Source: a virus. From it: 58,251 bases of DNA. Where the stretch lies: the IMG/VR virus record IMGVR_UViG_3300033064_002330, positions 1 through 58,251 of that record, one strand, 5' to 3'. This document shows positions 39,126 to 48,708 of this stretch, piece by piece. Below the pieces are notes generated by a model, which saw only the letters and a list, made by a program, of their open reading frames with translations, searched no databases and was not told the origin of the DNA. Each line of letters opens with the position of its first letter. The first letter of the stretch is position 1. The position numbers were made by a program, and so were the translations under genes.

Positions 39126-41513
39126 ATGTCTCTGCCGCCCGCCGACGTCAAGTCGCGGTTCCCGATCCCGGAGTTCGAGGTGATCGCCCAATCGGATCCG
39201 GGCGACGCCCGATATCCTCTCCCGGCCGACCTGCCCCCGTCCAGCACCGGGCACGGCGCCGACGCGGTCCGACCCCTGAACGACGTCGCGGAGTGGAACG
39301 GTTCCGTCTTCGTCGCCGCGAGTCGGATCGACACCCTCGCCTATTTCCACGGGAACACGATGCCCCGGACGTCGGGGTCGGTCAACAGCAACGCATTCGA
39401 CGGCGACGGCCTGTTCGCCCTGTCCGGCGGCGACGCGTCGCGGACCCGTTCGGCACTCCGCCCGGCCGCGGACGCGCAGGACGCGGCGACCGGCGCGGCC
39501 CTATACGTCGTCGACACGGTTCGGAATGACCTCGTCGAGTGGGATGGCCTGCCGGAAACGGTCCTCGCCGTCCTGACCCTCTGTGTCGGCGCGACGGACC
39601 TGTTCGCCGGGTGCCTCGAGGTCGTCTCGGGCGCCTACGCCGTCACCTTCTGGCGATTCCAACCGGCGACGTCGGCGACCCCGACGCGGATCGGCACCGT
39701 ATCGACGCCCTACGGCCAAGGCCGGACGTTCGCGGAGTTGTTCGGCGGGACGATCGGGACGGCGAAACTCGCCAACGGTTACGACGCGGCAATCGGGTTT
39801 CACCCCCTGTCGTCGATCATCGAACAGGCCGGGACGCTTTACGCGACCCTTCGGTCGGGCGTTTGGCGGATCGACACGACCGGCGCGGCCACCCCCCTCC
39901 GACTGTACCCGGCGACCGGCGGCGACGCGGCCTCGGCGGCCGAGGGGTTCCACGGCCTCGCGCCCTGGCGTGACGGCCTCCTCTTCCAGGAACACGACGA
40001 TTACTGGCGACACCTGAACGCCGACGAGGTTTGGTCGGCGACCGATCCCGGCGCCTACAACTCGAAACACGTCGTCGTCTTCAACGGGTCGGCCTACAGT
40101 TGGGCCCGGACGGGCAACGCCGACGACGGGTTCGAGACGAAGGTCGGACGCCTGCGCCGGATCGTGGGCCTCGACAGTTGGGATCCGGAGTGGGCCTTCT
40201 CGATCAGTTACCTGCAACGGTTCACGACGGCCTTCAAGTTCGGCGGCGCCCTCTTCTTCTGCGGGACCGACGCCCCGTCGTCCCTCGTGACCCCCGCGAC
40301 GTCGGAGTCGTCGGCGACTTACGCCGATCACACCCCGACGCCGTTCCTGACGGCGGCGACGACCTCGCGTTTGATCCACCGGGTCCGGGAACTCCCCTGG
40401 CTGATCCGCACGGCGCGCCCGCAGGAGGACCTGGGGCGCGGGTACGCGATCGCGCACACCCCGTCCGTCTACGTCGACGGCGAGGACACGGTCCCGGATA
40501 ACGGCGGTTACAGTTTCTTCGTCCTACGTTGGCAGACCGACCTCGCCGTCCACGGCGCGCAAGTCGAGTGGGCGACGGACGGCACCCGCAACGCGACGAC
40601 GGTCGAGTCGGTCTCGGTCGAGTGGGCGAAGATGCACTCGCCGGAAATCGCATCGGCGAAACTCGAATGGTCGGCGTCGGCGCCCAACGTCGCGGGCGTG
40701 TCGGCGGTTACGGTCGAGTGGGCCGACGGGATCGCGGGCGGCGTCCCGACGGTTGAGTCGGTCGCGGTTGAGTTCGCCGACGGGATCGCGGGTGGCGTCC
40801 CGACGGTTGAGTCGGCCGCGGTTGAGTTCGGCCGGACGACGCCGAACGTCCCGTGGGTTCAGGACGCGGCCGTCGAGTGGGCCGACGGGATCGCGGGTGG
40901 CGTCCCGACGGTCGAAGACGTGCAGGTCGATTGGAAGGATTCGGCCGCGGCCAACAAACCGACGGTCGAAGACGTCACGGCGCAGTTCGCCGACGGGATC
41001 GCGGGTGGCGTCCCGACGGTCGAAGACGTCGCGGCCGAATGGTCGTTCCGCGCATTCAACGTCCCGACGGCCCAATCCGCCGCGGTGGAGTGGGCGGACG
41101 GTCTCGGGACGAACGAACCTACAGTCGAGTGGGTGAAGGCCTCGTGGGCGTGGGTGCCGGGCCCGTCGGCGGCCGAGGATTTCCTCGCCGTCGTCGATCC
41201 GGAACCGGACGCGGCCGATCCCGGAACCGTCGTCCGGTCCGTCCAGGTCGTGCCGTCCTGCGCGAACTCGAACTGGGGTGCGATGCGCGTCCTCGTGAAA
41301 CTACTCGACGCCGTCCCGACGGCGGGCGAGTGGGCGGCATTGACGGTCGCCGACCTGACGACCGATTTCGACCAAGTGATCCCGGTCGGGACCCACGTCC
41401 CGTTGATCCGCCCGGCCGTTGCGGTTAGACTTGTAATCGTGAAACCGACGACAGTCGCCGACACGACGACCGTATACGTCCGCGCCGAGAGGCGCGACCT
41501 CAAGGAGGAGTAA
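39126..41513 (+). CDS. Tail fibre protein with tandem 18-residue repeats
   Basis: A 795-residue protein. Residues ~1-460 look like a propeller or beta solenoid (repeated W/F-rich strands such as GTLYATLRSGVWRIDT). From about 480 to 675 it consists of about eleven tandem repeats with the core VEWADGIAGGVPTVEDVA, ~18 residues each, varying at a few positions. The last ~115 residues form a beta domain. The repeat may be an extended fibre shaft. The start ATG is behind CTAAGGAGGCGG. Receptor-binding role inferred from position and form. Confidence 0.6.
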   Translation: MSLPPADVKSRFPIPEFEVIAQSDPGDARYPLPADLPPSSTGHGADAVRPLNDVAEWNGSVFVAASRIDTLAYFHGNTMPRTSGSVNSNAFDGDGLFALSGGDASRTRSALRPAADAQDAATGAALYVVDTVRNDLVEWDGLPETVLAVLTLCVGATDLFAGCLEVVSGAYAVTFWRFQPATSATPTRIGTVSTPYGQGRTFAELFGGTIGTAKLANGYDAAIGFHPLSSIIEQAGTLYATLRSGVWRIDTTGAATPLRLYPATGGDAASAAEGFHGLAPWRDGLLFQEHDDYWRHLNADEVWSATDPGAYNSKHVVVFNGSAYSWARTGNADDGFETKVGRLRRIVGLDSWDPEWAFSISYLQRFTTAFKFGGALFFCGTDAPSSLVTPATSESSATYADHTPTPFLTAATTSRLIHRVRELPWLIRTARPQEDLGRGYAIAHTPSVYVDGEDTVPDNGGYSFFVLRWQTDLAVHGAQVEWATDGTRNATTVESVSVEWAKMHSPEIASAKLEWSASAPNVAGVSAVTVEWADGIAGGVPTVESVAVEFADGIAGGVPTVESAAVEFGRTTPNVPWVQDAAVEWADGIAGGVPTVEDVQVDWKDSAAANKPTVEDVTAQFADGIAGGVPTVEDVAAEWSFRAFNVPTAQSAAVEWADGLGTNEPTVEWVKASWAWVPGPSAAEDFLAVVDPEPDAADPGTVVRSVQVVPSCANSNWGAMRVLVKLLDAVPTAGEWAALTVADLTTDFDQVIPVGTHVPLIRPAVAVRLVIVKPTTVADTTTVYVRAERRDLKEE
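40570..41150 (+). repeat. Tandem 54 bp protein-coding repeats
   Basis: Within the tail fibre gene, roughly eleven copies of a unit of about 54 bp encode xVEWADGIAGGVPTVEx-type repeats. Some copies are almost identical at DNA level (GACGGGATCGCGGGTGGCG recurs several times), others have drifted. High DNA identity favours recombination that changes copy number. Confidence 0.8.
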
Positions 41514-41517
41514 CGAT

Positions 41518-41901
41518 ATGCCCGCGAAAACCTGGACGTCCGAAGCCGAATTCGATACCGGGACCTACTCCGACACGATCGGCACGGGCGGCGCCCTGGC
41601 CCTGTCGGGCGCGACTGTCGGTTATTGGGAATCGCCCATTTACGAAGCCGCATCGTGGGATGATTGGCGCCAGTTCCTTCTGTCCGCGACGATCCCCGAG
41701 GGTTGCTCCGTCCTCTTTCAATTCAAGACGGGCGCGACGTCGGGCGCCTGCGACGGCGCGTCCTATGGCGACTATATGCCGCCGCAAGGATCGGACGCGT
41801 CGGGCAATATCCGGTTCGACCTGAACGCGTATTACCTGAACAACCCGTCGCCCGCGCCGGGCGGTTTCATCCAGGCCCGCGTTCACCTGTTCGGCGAGTA
41901 A
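41518..41901 (+). CDS. Small beta-rich tail protein
   Basis: A 127-residue protein, GGAGGAGTAACG leader, start ATG 41518. Composition and predicted strands (SVLFQFKTGAT, GFIQARVHLFGE) suggest a compact beta-sandwich, as in phage fibre tips or carbohydrate-binding modules. No enzyme motif. Unknown function. Confidence 0.5.
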   Translation: MPAKTWTSEAEFDTGTYSDTIGTGGALALSGATVGYWESPIYEAASWDDWRQFLLSATIPEGCSVLFQFKTGATSGACDGASYGDYMPPQGSDASGNIRFDLNAYYLNNPSPAPGGFIQARVHLFGE

Positions 41902-41925
41902 CCGACGCAACCGGGAGGGCGCGAA

Positions 41926-44766
41926 ATGCCGTGGGAAACTCACTCGACCCCGCCTCGATCGACGCGGGGGCAACCGGCGCAAACCAATGACGGGACGTTG
42001 TTCCTCGTGCAGGCCGAGGAGGTCGCCGACGGGTCCGATATCTTCATTTACCGTTGGGACGACGTCGACACATGGGACCTCCGGGCGACGGTTTCCGCGG
42101 CCGTCGTTCCGACCGACCTGCGCGTTTGCGCGATCGGCACGACCGACAAACTCCTGATCGTGACGTCGGTCACCAAGGGGTCGCCGAACGACACCGTAAA
42201 CCTGACCGTCTACGACGACTCCGCGCAGACCGACGACCAATACACGGTCGTCGGCGATTTCTGCGACTCGACGGGCCTCGCGCAACAGATTGCGGTCTGC
42301 CCATTCCCCGGCGACAATCGCGTGATGATCGTGATATGCCGTCTCACCGCGTCGGCGCCGACGGCGTCGGGCGAGTGGACGTGGATCGTTTGGGATTACG
42401 ACACGACGGCGGCCCTCAATACGGGCGAGGAAACGGGCGAAAGCACATTCCAATGGACGGGCACGGGAATCAAGTATTCCCGCGCGTGGATCGGCGTCCT
42501 TACCGATCCGATAAACGGCGCGGTCATACATATTGGCCTGCCGATGCAGGACGCCGACACGCCCTGCTACTGGTTCGACGAGGACTCGATCGGCGCGGAC
42601 GACGGGGCGTGGGTGATCGACTCCGGAATGGACGCTTACGTTCACGTCGAGGACGATCCGGGCGAGTTTTACGACCCCTGTTCGGCCGCGTTCCTAGACC
42701 GGATCATCCTCCCCCAGATTGACGGCGGCACCCCCTGGGCGATCATACCCGACACGGGCGCCCGCGTCCGGGCGCTACACTCCGGCGACGGCCAATCGCG
42801 GGCATGGGTCGGATCGGTCTCGGCGATCGCCGGGCAGGTCGCGCATCGTCTGCGCCGCCCGGTCGGCGGTTGGGATCCCGGTTCACCCGAGGACGCGTTC
42901 CTCGATGTTTGGTCTCGCGCGCCGTGGGTGAGTTGGTGGAACGTCGCCGAGACGTCCCCTGGTGAGGTGACGGTCAGTTGGACGTTCGCCTCGGCCGAGG
43001 GTGGTGTCCAGACGCATTACGAGGTCGAACTACGTCAGGGCGCGGCCGTGATAGAGGACTCCGGAGAGGTTGCGTCGGCCGCTGCGACGCACGTCTTCGA
43101 CCCGGTCGCCGCCGGGTCTTACACGGCATACATTCGGGCCAAGGAAAACGGCGTTTGGTCGGCGTGGGTTTCGTCGGGCGTCGGCGTGGGCGGCGGCGGA
43201 GGCGGCGGGTCCGATCCCCCGACGTGTTCGATCACGGCGCCGTCGGCGTCGGACGTCGTGTCGGGAAGCGTCGCCGTCACGGCGGACGTGACCGACGACG
43301 TCGCCCTCGATTACGCGGAGTTGTGGATTGACGGCGTGGCGATAGCAACCGACTCGACGATCACCGGGACCTCCGACACGGCGTCCTTTACCTGGGCGTC
43401 GGGCGAGTGGTATAACGGCGCCCACTCGATCGAGGTCCGTTGCTATGACACCGACGCCCTGTTCGTCAGCGACTCGATCAGCGTCACGACGAACAACGTC
43501 TTCGCGGACGTCGCCAGAATCCTCTTCTCGACCTGCCAACTCCTACCGTCGGGCGGCGGGCATACCGTCCGGCGCCTGTTCGAGGCGATCAGTTGGGATG
43601 CGGTCACGGGCGACGCATTCCAAGACTACTCCTGCCGCGTCTACGTCCGGCGGACGGCGACCGACTCGCCGTCGACCGACCTCGATGATTTCCATTCCGT
43701 CGACGCGCCGGGCGAACAAACGCACGAACCGCCTCCCGGATCCGGCGAGTATTACCAATGGGCGATCAACGCGATCCCGCGCCTCTGGCAGTTGATCGTT
43801 GAATTGACCGGGTCAAGTTCGGTGATCGCCTTCTGCACGGGCCCGGCGTCCGACGACGTCTACATTCTCGCCGGGACCGCGGCGGGCGCGGCCGACATGA
43901 TCCTGTTCCGCTACGACTCCGACGGCCTGACGACCGTCGCGACCCTGCCGGGCATGACCGCGGCCCTGCGTGGCGTCGCCTACCTCGACGATGGGAATGT
44001 ATACGTCGCGCAAGGCGCCCACCTTACGGCGATCGACCCCGACTCCGGCGAGGTGAACGTCGACCTCGGGATCGACCCGGCCGCCGGGATCACGGCAGTT
44101 CACGACGTCGCCCGCGAGTCGGCGACCGAGGCCCTCGTCGCGACGGTCGACGCGTCGACGGCGCGGGTGTATCGCTACACCCACGGGTCGACGGAGTTGG
44201 TTGGCACGACCGGCACCGTCCCCGTGACCGGCGCGATCCGTCTAACGGCCGCGCCCGCGTCGGCCGTGACCTACGAGGGCGACGTCTACCTTCTGACCGA
44301 CCTCGCGACCCCGTCCTTCTCGTCGGGCCAAGACGAGTCGACCGTCCTGTGTGAGGGGGCGCCCGGCGAAATGATCCTCGGGACGTCCGACGCCCTCGCC
44401 GGGATCGTCTACTCTGATACGCCCTCGTGGGCCGCGTCGCTGACGCTATCGGACCTCGCGATCACGGGCGTTGCTTACACGATGGACGCCCTCTGGGCGT
44501 CGGGCACGACGCCGGAGGTTTGGCGGCGCAACCCGACGACGGGCGTTTGGGCCCTGCGGTTCGACGTGTCTTCGGACCTGGACGATATCGACCGACTCGC
44601 CCCCGTCACCCTCGACGACGGCGAGGCCCTCCTGATCGGCGGAACGAAATCCGGCGTCGCCCGAATGCTCGTCTACCGCGAGGCGCCCGAGGACGCGGGC
44701 GCGATCCTGTCCGGCCCGAACCCGCCGCGGATCGTGGGCGGGATCGCCGACTCGACAAAGGACTGA
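41926..44766 (+). CDS. Large multidomain tail/adhesin protein with FN3 and Ig-like domains
   Basis: A 946-residue protein. Residues ~20-335 form repeated beta blades (LFLVQAEEVADGSDIFIYRW, LLIVTSVTKGSPND). About 345-425 is a fibronectin type III-like domain (GEVTVSWTFASAEGGVQTHY, SYTAYIRAKENGVWSAWV), then a poly-glycine linker and, at ~430-525, an Ig-like domain (VVSGSVAVTADVTDD, WIDGVAI, GAHSIEVRC). The last 420 residues form a second beta-propeller-like block. Such modules bind cell-surface sugars and often swap between phages. Leader CGGGAGG. Confidence 0.6.
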   Translation: MPWETHSTPPRSTRGQPAQTNDGTLFLVQAEEVADGSDIFIYRWDDVDTWDLRATVSAAVVPTDLRVCAIGTTDKLLIVTSVTKGSPNDTVNLTVYDDSAQTDDQYTVVGDFCDSTGLAQQIAVCPFPGDNRVMIVICRLTASAPTASGEWTWIVWDYDTTAALNTGEETGESTFQWTGTGIKYSRAWIGVLTDPINGAVIHIGLPMQDADTPCYWFDEDSIGADDGAWVIDSGMDAYVHVEDDPGEFYDPCSAAFLDRIILPQIDGGTPWAIIPDTGARVRALHSGDGQSRAWVGSVSAIAGQVAHRLRRPVGGWDPGSPEDAFLDVWSRAPWVSWWNVAETSPGEVTVSWTFASAEGGVQTHYEVELRQGAAVIEDSGEVASAAATHVFDPVAAGSYTAYIRAKENGVWSAWVSSGVGVGGGGGGGSDPPTCSITAPSASDVVSGSVAVTADVTDDVALDYAELWIDGVAIATDSTITGTSDTASFTWASGEWYNGAHSIEVRCYDTDALFVSDSISVTTNNVFADVARILFSTCQLLPSGGGHTVRRLFEAISWDAVTGDAFQDYSCRVYVRRTATDSPSTDLDDFHSVDAPGEQTHEPPPGSGEYYQWAINAIPRLWQLIVELTGSSSVIAFCTGPASDDVYILAGTAAGAADMILFRYDSDGLTTVATLPGMTAALRGVAYLDDGNVYVAQGAHLTAIDPDSGEVNVDLGIDPAAGITAVHDVARESATEALVATVDASTARVYRYTHGSTELVGTTGTVPVTGAIRLTAAPASAVTYEGDVYLLTDLATPSFSSGQDESTVLCEGAPGEMILGTSDALAGIVYSDTPSWAASLTLSDLAITGVAYTMDALWASGTTPEVWRRNPTTGVWALRFDVSSDLDDIDRLAPVTLDDGEALLIGGTKSGVARMLVYREAPEDAGAILSGPNPPRIVGGIADSTKD

Positions 44767-44772
44767 TTCCCC

Positions 44773-45117
44773 ATGCCAACTCCTGACGCGTCCGCGCGAT
44801 CGCGCGGTAAGTTCGACCTCGAGCAGTCCGGGACGGTCGTCGTCGCGGGCCTCGACTTTGGGGACAAGACGGAAATCGAACTCGCGTTCACGAACGCGTT
44901 CCGCGATCCGGCCGTGTTGCTCAGTAAGACGGTCGGCGTCCGGGCGGTTGTGACCGGGTTCGATTTCGTCGACTTTGCCGACCCGACGCAAGGGGTCGAC
45001 AAGGCCTACGTCGAGGTGTATCGGTACGTGTCGCCCGAGGGGCCCTACGACTCGACGTCGGCGGACATTACGCTGAATTGGGTTGCCGTCGGAGGTAGCG
45101 GGCGTGACGAGGAATGA
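44773..45117 (+). CDS. Small tail protein, unknown
   Basis: A 114-residue beta-rich protein (TVVVAGLDFGDKTEIELAF, then GVDKAYVEVYRYVSP) starting at ATG 44773. It overlaps the glycosyltransferase gene by four bases (ATGA). Could be a receptor-binding tip or accessory; no family name is justified. Confidence 0.5.
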   Translation: MPTPDASARSRGKFDLEQSGTVVVAGLDFGDKTEIELAFTNAFRDPAVLLSKTVGVRAVVTGFDFVDFADPTQGVDKAYVEVYRYVSPEGPYDSTSADITLNWVAVGGSGRDEE

Positions 45118-47243
45118 AACGACGACGGCCCATAACGGTCAAGCACCTCGACCCGCACGGTCGAGTGATCCGCGAGGTTGAGGGCCTCCGTCTCGACCCT
45201 CGGCCGAAACTTCCCCCCTCTGATCCGATCGAGGGGGTTTCGCCGTTGTGGCCCGCGCCGGGAAGCATCGGCACCAAGTTCGGCCGGGCGGGCCTACAGT
45301 TCCGCGCGTCCACGTCGGCCGGGTCAATCTATCACGCGATTCGCGAACTCGCCCGCGCGTCCTGGCGCAACGGTCTCGACGTGACGGTCTCGCCTTACGA
45401 CCCGGACCCGTCCCCCAGTTGGGCCCGGACCTCGATCCGGCACCTGATCGGGCAGGTCCGTCCGCCGATGGCCGTCGTTCGTTGGGGCCGCCAAGACAGC
45501 GACGTGCCCTCCGATTTCCCGACCGTCGAGTTCGACGTCGCCGACTCCTTCAGCTGGGGCCGCGACGGCGAGGTCGAAAAGATCAACGGGCAGACGGCCC
45601 TCCTGTGCGTCCCGACGGAGTCGAACGTCGCGGAGTTCCGCGACGCCGGAGTAACGGTCCCGATCGAGGTCGTCCCCCTCGGGATCGACCCGCACGTCTT
45701 CCGCCCCTGGCCCAAGGATCGCGCCCTGTTCGACCTCGCCGATTGGGGCGCCGCGGCGCCGCCCGGCCGCGGAGTGTTCGTCTTCCTCGCCGCGGCCTAT
45801 TTCCAGCACCGTAAGAATCTCCCCCTCGTGATCGAGGCGTTCCGGCGCCTGTTCCGGCCGGACGACCCGGTCGCCCTGTTGATTAAGTCGGTCCCCGAGG
45901 AGTGGGGGAAATCGGTACAGCGCGACGTCGAGACGATGCGAGGCGACGCGCGGATCGGCATTCTCGAGGCGGAACTGTCGCCCTACGAAATGGCCCGACT
46001 CTACTCGACGGCCGACGCGTTCGTGAATGCCCACGCCCGCGAGGGGTTCGGGCTGATGCCCCTCGAGGCAATGGCCTGCGGGACCCCCGCGGTCGTGACG
46101 GCCTACGACGGCCCCCTCGCCTACGCCGACGACTCGACGGCCGTCCTGATCGAACCTGACACGATCGGCGCCCCTCCGGCGCACCTCGACGTCCCCCCGA
46201 ACGCGAGTTGGGCGCACCTGTCGACCGACGGGATCGCCGACGCGTTGCTCGAGGCCTACTCCGGAGGGGCGCGCGCGCGGCGGCGCGCGGCCCTGGAACG
46301 CGCGGGCGAGTTCGTTTGGGCCAACTGCGCCCGGAAGCTCGCGGACGCCGTCAGGATGCGCGTATGCCCGATCCGGAAGCGTCCCCCGCGGGGGACGTCC
46401 CGGTCGATCCCCCTCGATCGCGGCCTGACGGTCCTGATCCCTGCCCGCGATCCGGACCCGTCCGAACTCGATCGGTGCCTCCGGTCCCTCCGGAGGACGG
46501 CGTTCGACGTCCGTCTCGACGTGATCCTGTTCGACGACGGGTCGAAGGTCCCGTTCGCCGACGCCGTCGAGCCGTACCGCGTCCGCGTGATACGCAGCGA
46601 GACGCCGATCGGCGAGGGGGCGGCCCGGTCGATCCTCCTCGAGGAGGCCGAGACGCCGTGGGTGTTCTGCACCGACGCCGACACGGAGTTTCCGTTCACC
46701 GATTGGGCCGACGAGGCACTTTCAATCGCCCGAAGCCGCCGGGCACGTCGCGGCGACGACGGCGGACGGACGGTCGTTCACCCGTTGATTCTCCGGCCGG
46801 ACCGGACGGTTTGGTCGGCGGGCGGACAACTGACGCGATATGGCGACGATTACCTGCCCGCCGGGCACCGTCACCCCCTCGAGGCCGAAGACGCCGTGAC
46901 AGAGGCCCGGCGCCTTGTCTACGCGCCCTTCGTGGGTTGGTTCGCCCGGCGCAGTTTACTACTTGACCTGTGGGAATGGCCGGGCGGTTACTTCCCGACT
47001 TTGTTCGCGGACGTCGATGCGGCGTATTGGTTGCGGTCCGAAGGTGTCACGTTCGGCCTTGCGCTCCGGTCGCGAATCGTGCATCATTCCGGGACGTTCA
47101 CGCAAAGGAGGACGGACGGCGCGGAACAGTCGGGTCGTTTCCAGCGCAACGCGCGCGAGTTTCTTTACTGGTGGGGCGACCGTCTCGAACACGATATCGC
47201 CTGCCGGTTATTCCCCTCGGACCTTAAGGAGTCGACACCGTGA
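45114..47243 (+). CDS. Fused two-domain glycosyltransferase (GT-B + GT-A)
   Basis: A 709-residue protein joining two sugar transferases. Residues ~150-400 have GT4-type (GT-B) features: HRKNLPLVIEAFRRL (232-246) and the E-x7-E pair E310/E318 in REGFGLMPLEAM, which holds the nucleotide-sugar. Residues ~437-709 are GT2-like (GT-A): GLTVLIPARDPDP (437-449), FDDGS (473-477) and the metal-binding DAD (521-523). The first 145 residues are unassigned. Each half could add one sugar. It begins inside the last tail gene and ends in the first lysis gene, so it is expressed with tail genes and may glycosylate a tail or fibre protein, or modify the cell surface against superinfection. Confidence 0.85.
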   Translation: MKRRRPITVKHLDPHGRVIREVEGLRLDPRPKLPPSDPIEGVSPLWPAPGSIGTKFGRAGLQFRASTSAGSIYHAIRELARASWRNGLDVTVSPYDPDPSPSWARTSIRHLIGQVRPPMAVVRWGRQDSDVPSDFPTVEFDVADSFSWGRDGEVEKINGQTALLCVPTESNVAEFRDAGVTVPIEVVPLGIDPHVFRPWPKDRALFDLADWGAAAPPGRGVFVFLAAAYFQHRKNLPLVIEAFRRLFRPDDPVALLIKSVPEEWGKSVQRDVETMRGDARIGILEAELSPYEMARLYSTADAFVNAHAREGFGLMPLEAMACGTPAVVTAYDGPLAYADDSTAVLIEPDTIGAPPAHLDVPPNASWAHLSTDGIADALLEAYSGGARARRRAALERAGEFVWANCARKLADAVRMRVCPIRKRPPRGTSRSIPLDRGLTVLIPARDPDPSELDRCLRSLRRTAFDVRLDVILFDDGSKVPFADAVEPYRVRVIRSETPIGEGAARSILLEEAETPWVFCTDADTEFPFTDWADEALSIARSRRARRGDDGGRTVVHPLILRPDRTVWSAGGQLTRYGDDYLPAGHRHPLEAEDAVTEARRLVYAPFVGWFARRSLLLDLWEWPGGYFPTLFADVDAAYWLRSEGVTFGLALRSRIVHHSGTFTQRRTDGAEQSGRFQRNAREFLYWWGDRLEHDIACRLFPSDLKESTP

Positions 47244-47581
47244 CAATAGCCGAAGCCGCCCAACTCCGAACCGAATTCAAGGGCGACCTGCAAGCGACCG
47301 AGGAGAGGATCCTCGCCGCGATCCGCACCGACAAGGCCGCGACGGAAGGCCGGATCGACCGGGAAATCGGCCACGCGACGCGCGACCGTACCGCGATTAC
47401 TGCGACGGTCACGACCTGTCGCACCCATTGCGACGACGTCCGGTCCTCGATATATGTCCGACTCGTCGAGTTGGAGAAGCAGTCGGCGATCGTCAAGATC
47501 CTCGTGCCCGCCGTGATCGGTTGCGGCGCGACGATCGTCACCCTCTTTCTGAAGGAGGTAATCGCCGGGTTGTTTGGGTAG
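47240..47581 (+). CDS. Holin-like (XhlA-type) membrane protein
   Basis: A 113-residue protein: a coiled-coil helix at ~5-45, more helix at ~65-85, then one C-terminal membrane helix at ~90-112 (LVPAVIGCGATIVTLFLKEV). This is the shape of XhlA-type and related holin-associated proteins. It starts inside the last codons of the glycosyltransferase gene (GTGA) and precedes the second holin-like gene and the endolysin candidate. Two Cys in the helical part (CRTHC). Confidence 0.6.
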   Translation: MTIAEAAQLRTEFKGDLQATEERILAAIRTDKAATEGRIDREIGHATRDRTAITATVTTCRTHCDDVRSSIYVRLVELEKQSAIVKILVPAVIGCGATIVTLFLKEVIAGLFG

Positions 47582-47608
47582 CACCAACCGACGCACGGGA
47601 GGAAAGCG

Positions 47609-47950
47609 ATGTTTGACGCAATGTCGGGATATGACCTGTCGGACCTGATCGCCGTCGTCGCGGCGGTCAATATGATTACGGGGGCACTCCTGCCCCTGAT
47701 CCCCCGAGACAAGTCGAAGCCGGGAAGCGGGAAACTACGGAACGCGATCGGCAAGTTCGGCGCGATCGCCGTCGGCGTCGGCGCGGGCCTGTTGCTCGCG
47801 GTCCTGTCGGACGGTGCGGCCGCCGGGCTGAAGGTCGGGATCGTTGGCGCCTGGACGGCGTCGGGTGCCCACAACACCCCGACGACGATCGCCGGGCTGT
47901 TGAATGCGGCGCGCGGAGTTCGCGCGGAGGAGTCGGTCGATGAAGGGTAA
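47609..47950 (+). CDS. Probable holin
   Basis: A 113-residue protein with membrane helices at about 12-30 (LIAVVAAVNMITGALLPLI) and 50-88 (two closely spaced segments, AIAVGVGAGLLLAVLSDG and GIVGAW), charged ends, and a leader CGGGAGGAAAGCG. It is between a coiled-coil membrane protein and a likely endolysin, as expected for a holin that opens the membrane at lysis. Its stop overlaps the next start. Confidence 0.6.
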   Translation: MFDAMSGYDLSDLIAVVAAVNMITGALLPLIPRDKSKPGSGKLRNAIGKFGAIAVGVGAGLLLAVLSDGAAAGLKVGIVGAWTASGAHNTPTTIAGLLNAARGVRAEESVDEG

Positions 47951-48674
47951 GGGATCGGTTCACGAAGCAACCTGGGCCCGGTTGCAGAAGGCCGGGATCG
48001 CGTCCGGGCAGGTCGTCCAAGGGGTCGGCGATTATGCCGCGTCGGCCGGGACGCACCTCGCCCGCGGGACGTCACCCGCCGGGATTCAGTTCGGGCATTG
48101 TATCGACCTGACCGGGCGCCTGCACAAGGACGGGAATGGGAACCCTGCATTCTCGCGCCGGATCCTGAACGCCCTCGTCGCGGAGGGGTTCGCGCCATTC
48201 TGGCGATCGGCGTCTTCGGGGTTCACTCCACACTGGCACGTCGTCGATTGCGCGGCGTTGGTCGACGATACCGGACACGCCCCGGAACGTTGGCCGATCG
48301 TCGAGAGGCAGGTCGCAGACTTTATCGCCGACCCGGCTCGAACCGGACTTTCCGGTCACGCGCCAATGGCCGTCCGGTTCCGGCCGACGGACGATGGGCG
48401 CGAATACCTGCGGTACGTCGTCGCGGGTGGCGTCCGTCTCGGGCATAAGTCTGGGCACCTGCTGATTGGCCTCGACGGCAAGGAGGCCGAGGACGTCCCG
48501 GTCGAGTTGGTCGAAGGGCGGGCCATGATCCCACTCGCGGCCCTGTCGCACGTAACGCGCGTGAACGTCGGCGACCTGCCCGCCGACGTCGACGCGATCC
48601 GCGTCCGGTCGACGTATCGCCAACAGGCCGGGAAACATAAGCATTACCTGACGGTCGAGAAGATCAAGTCGTGA
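47940..48674 (+). CDS. Putative endolysin, M15-type peptidase-like
   Basis: A 244-residue protein. GIQFGHCIDLTG (49-60) and GFTPHWHVVD (94-103) resemble the two zinc sites of M15 peptidoglycan peptidases (SxHxxGxAxD and HxH), with D56 and H98/H100 placed; the usual histidine seven residues before D56 is missing, and H53 or H39 may replace it. Residues ~135-244 look like a small domain of the copper-amine-oxidase-N-type fold. Position directly after the holins supports an endolysin that cuts peptide cross-links. Start ATG 47940 lies in the holin gene. Confidence 0.6.
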   Translation: MKGKGSVHEATWARLQKAGIASGQVVQGVGDYAASAGTHLARGTSPAGIQFGHCIDLTGRLHKDGNGNPAFSRRILNALVAEGFAPFWRSASSGFTPHWHVVDCAALVDDTGHAPERWPIVERQVADFIADPARTGLSGHAPMAVRFRPTDDGREYLRYVVAGGVRLGHKSGHLLIGLDGKEAEDVPVELVEGRAMIPLAALSHVTRVNVGDLPADVDAIRVRSTYRQQAGKHKHYLTVEKIKS

Positions 48675-48708
48675 TACGCTGGAATCCACAACGGAAGGGA
48701 ACGATGAT

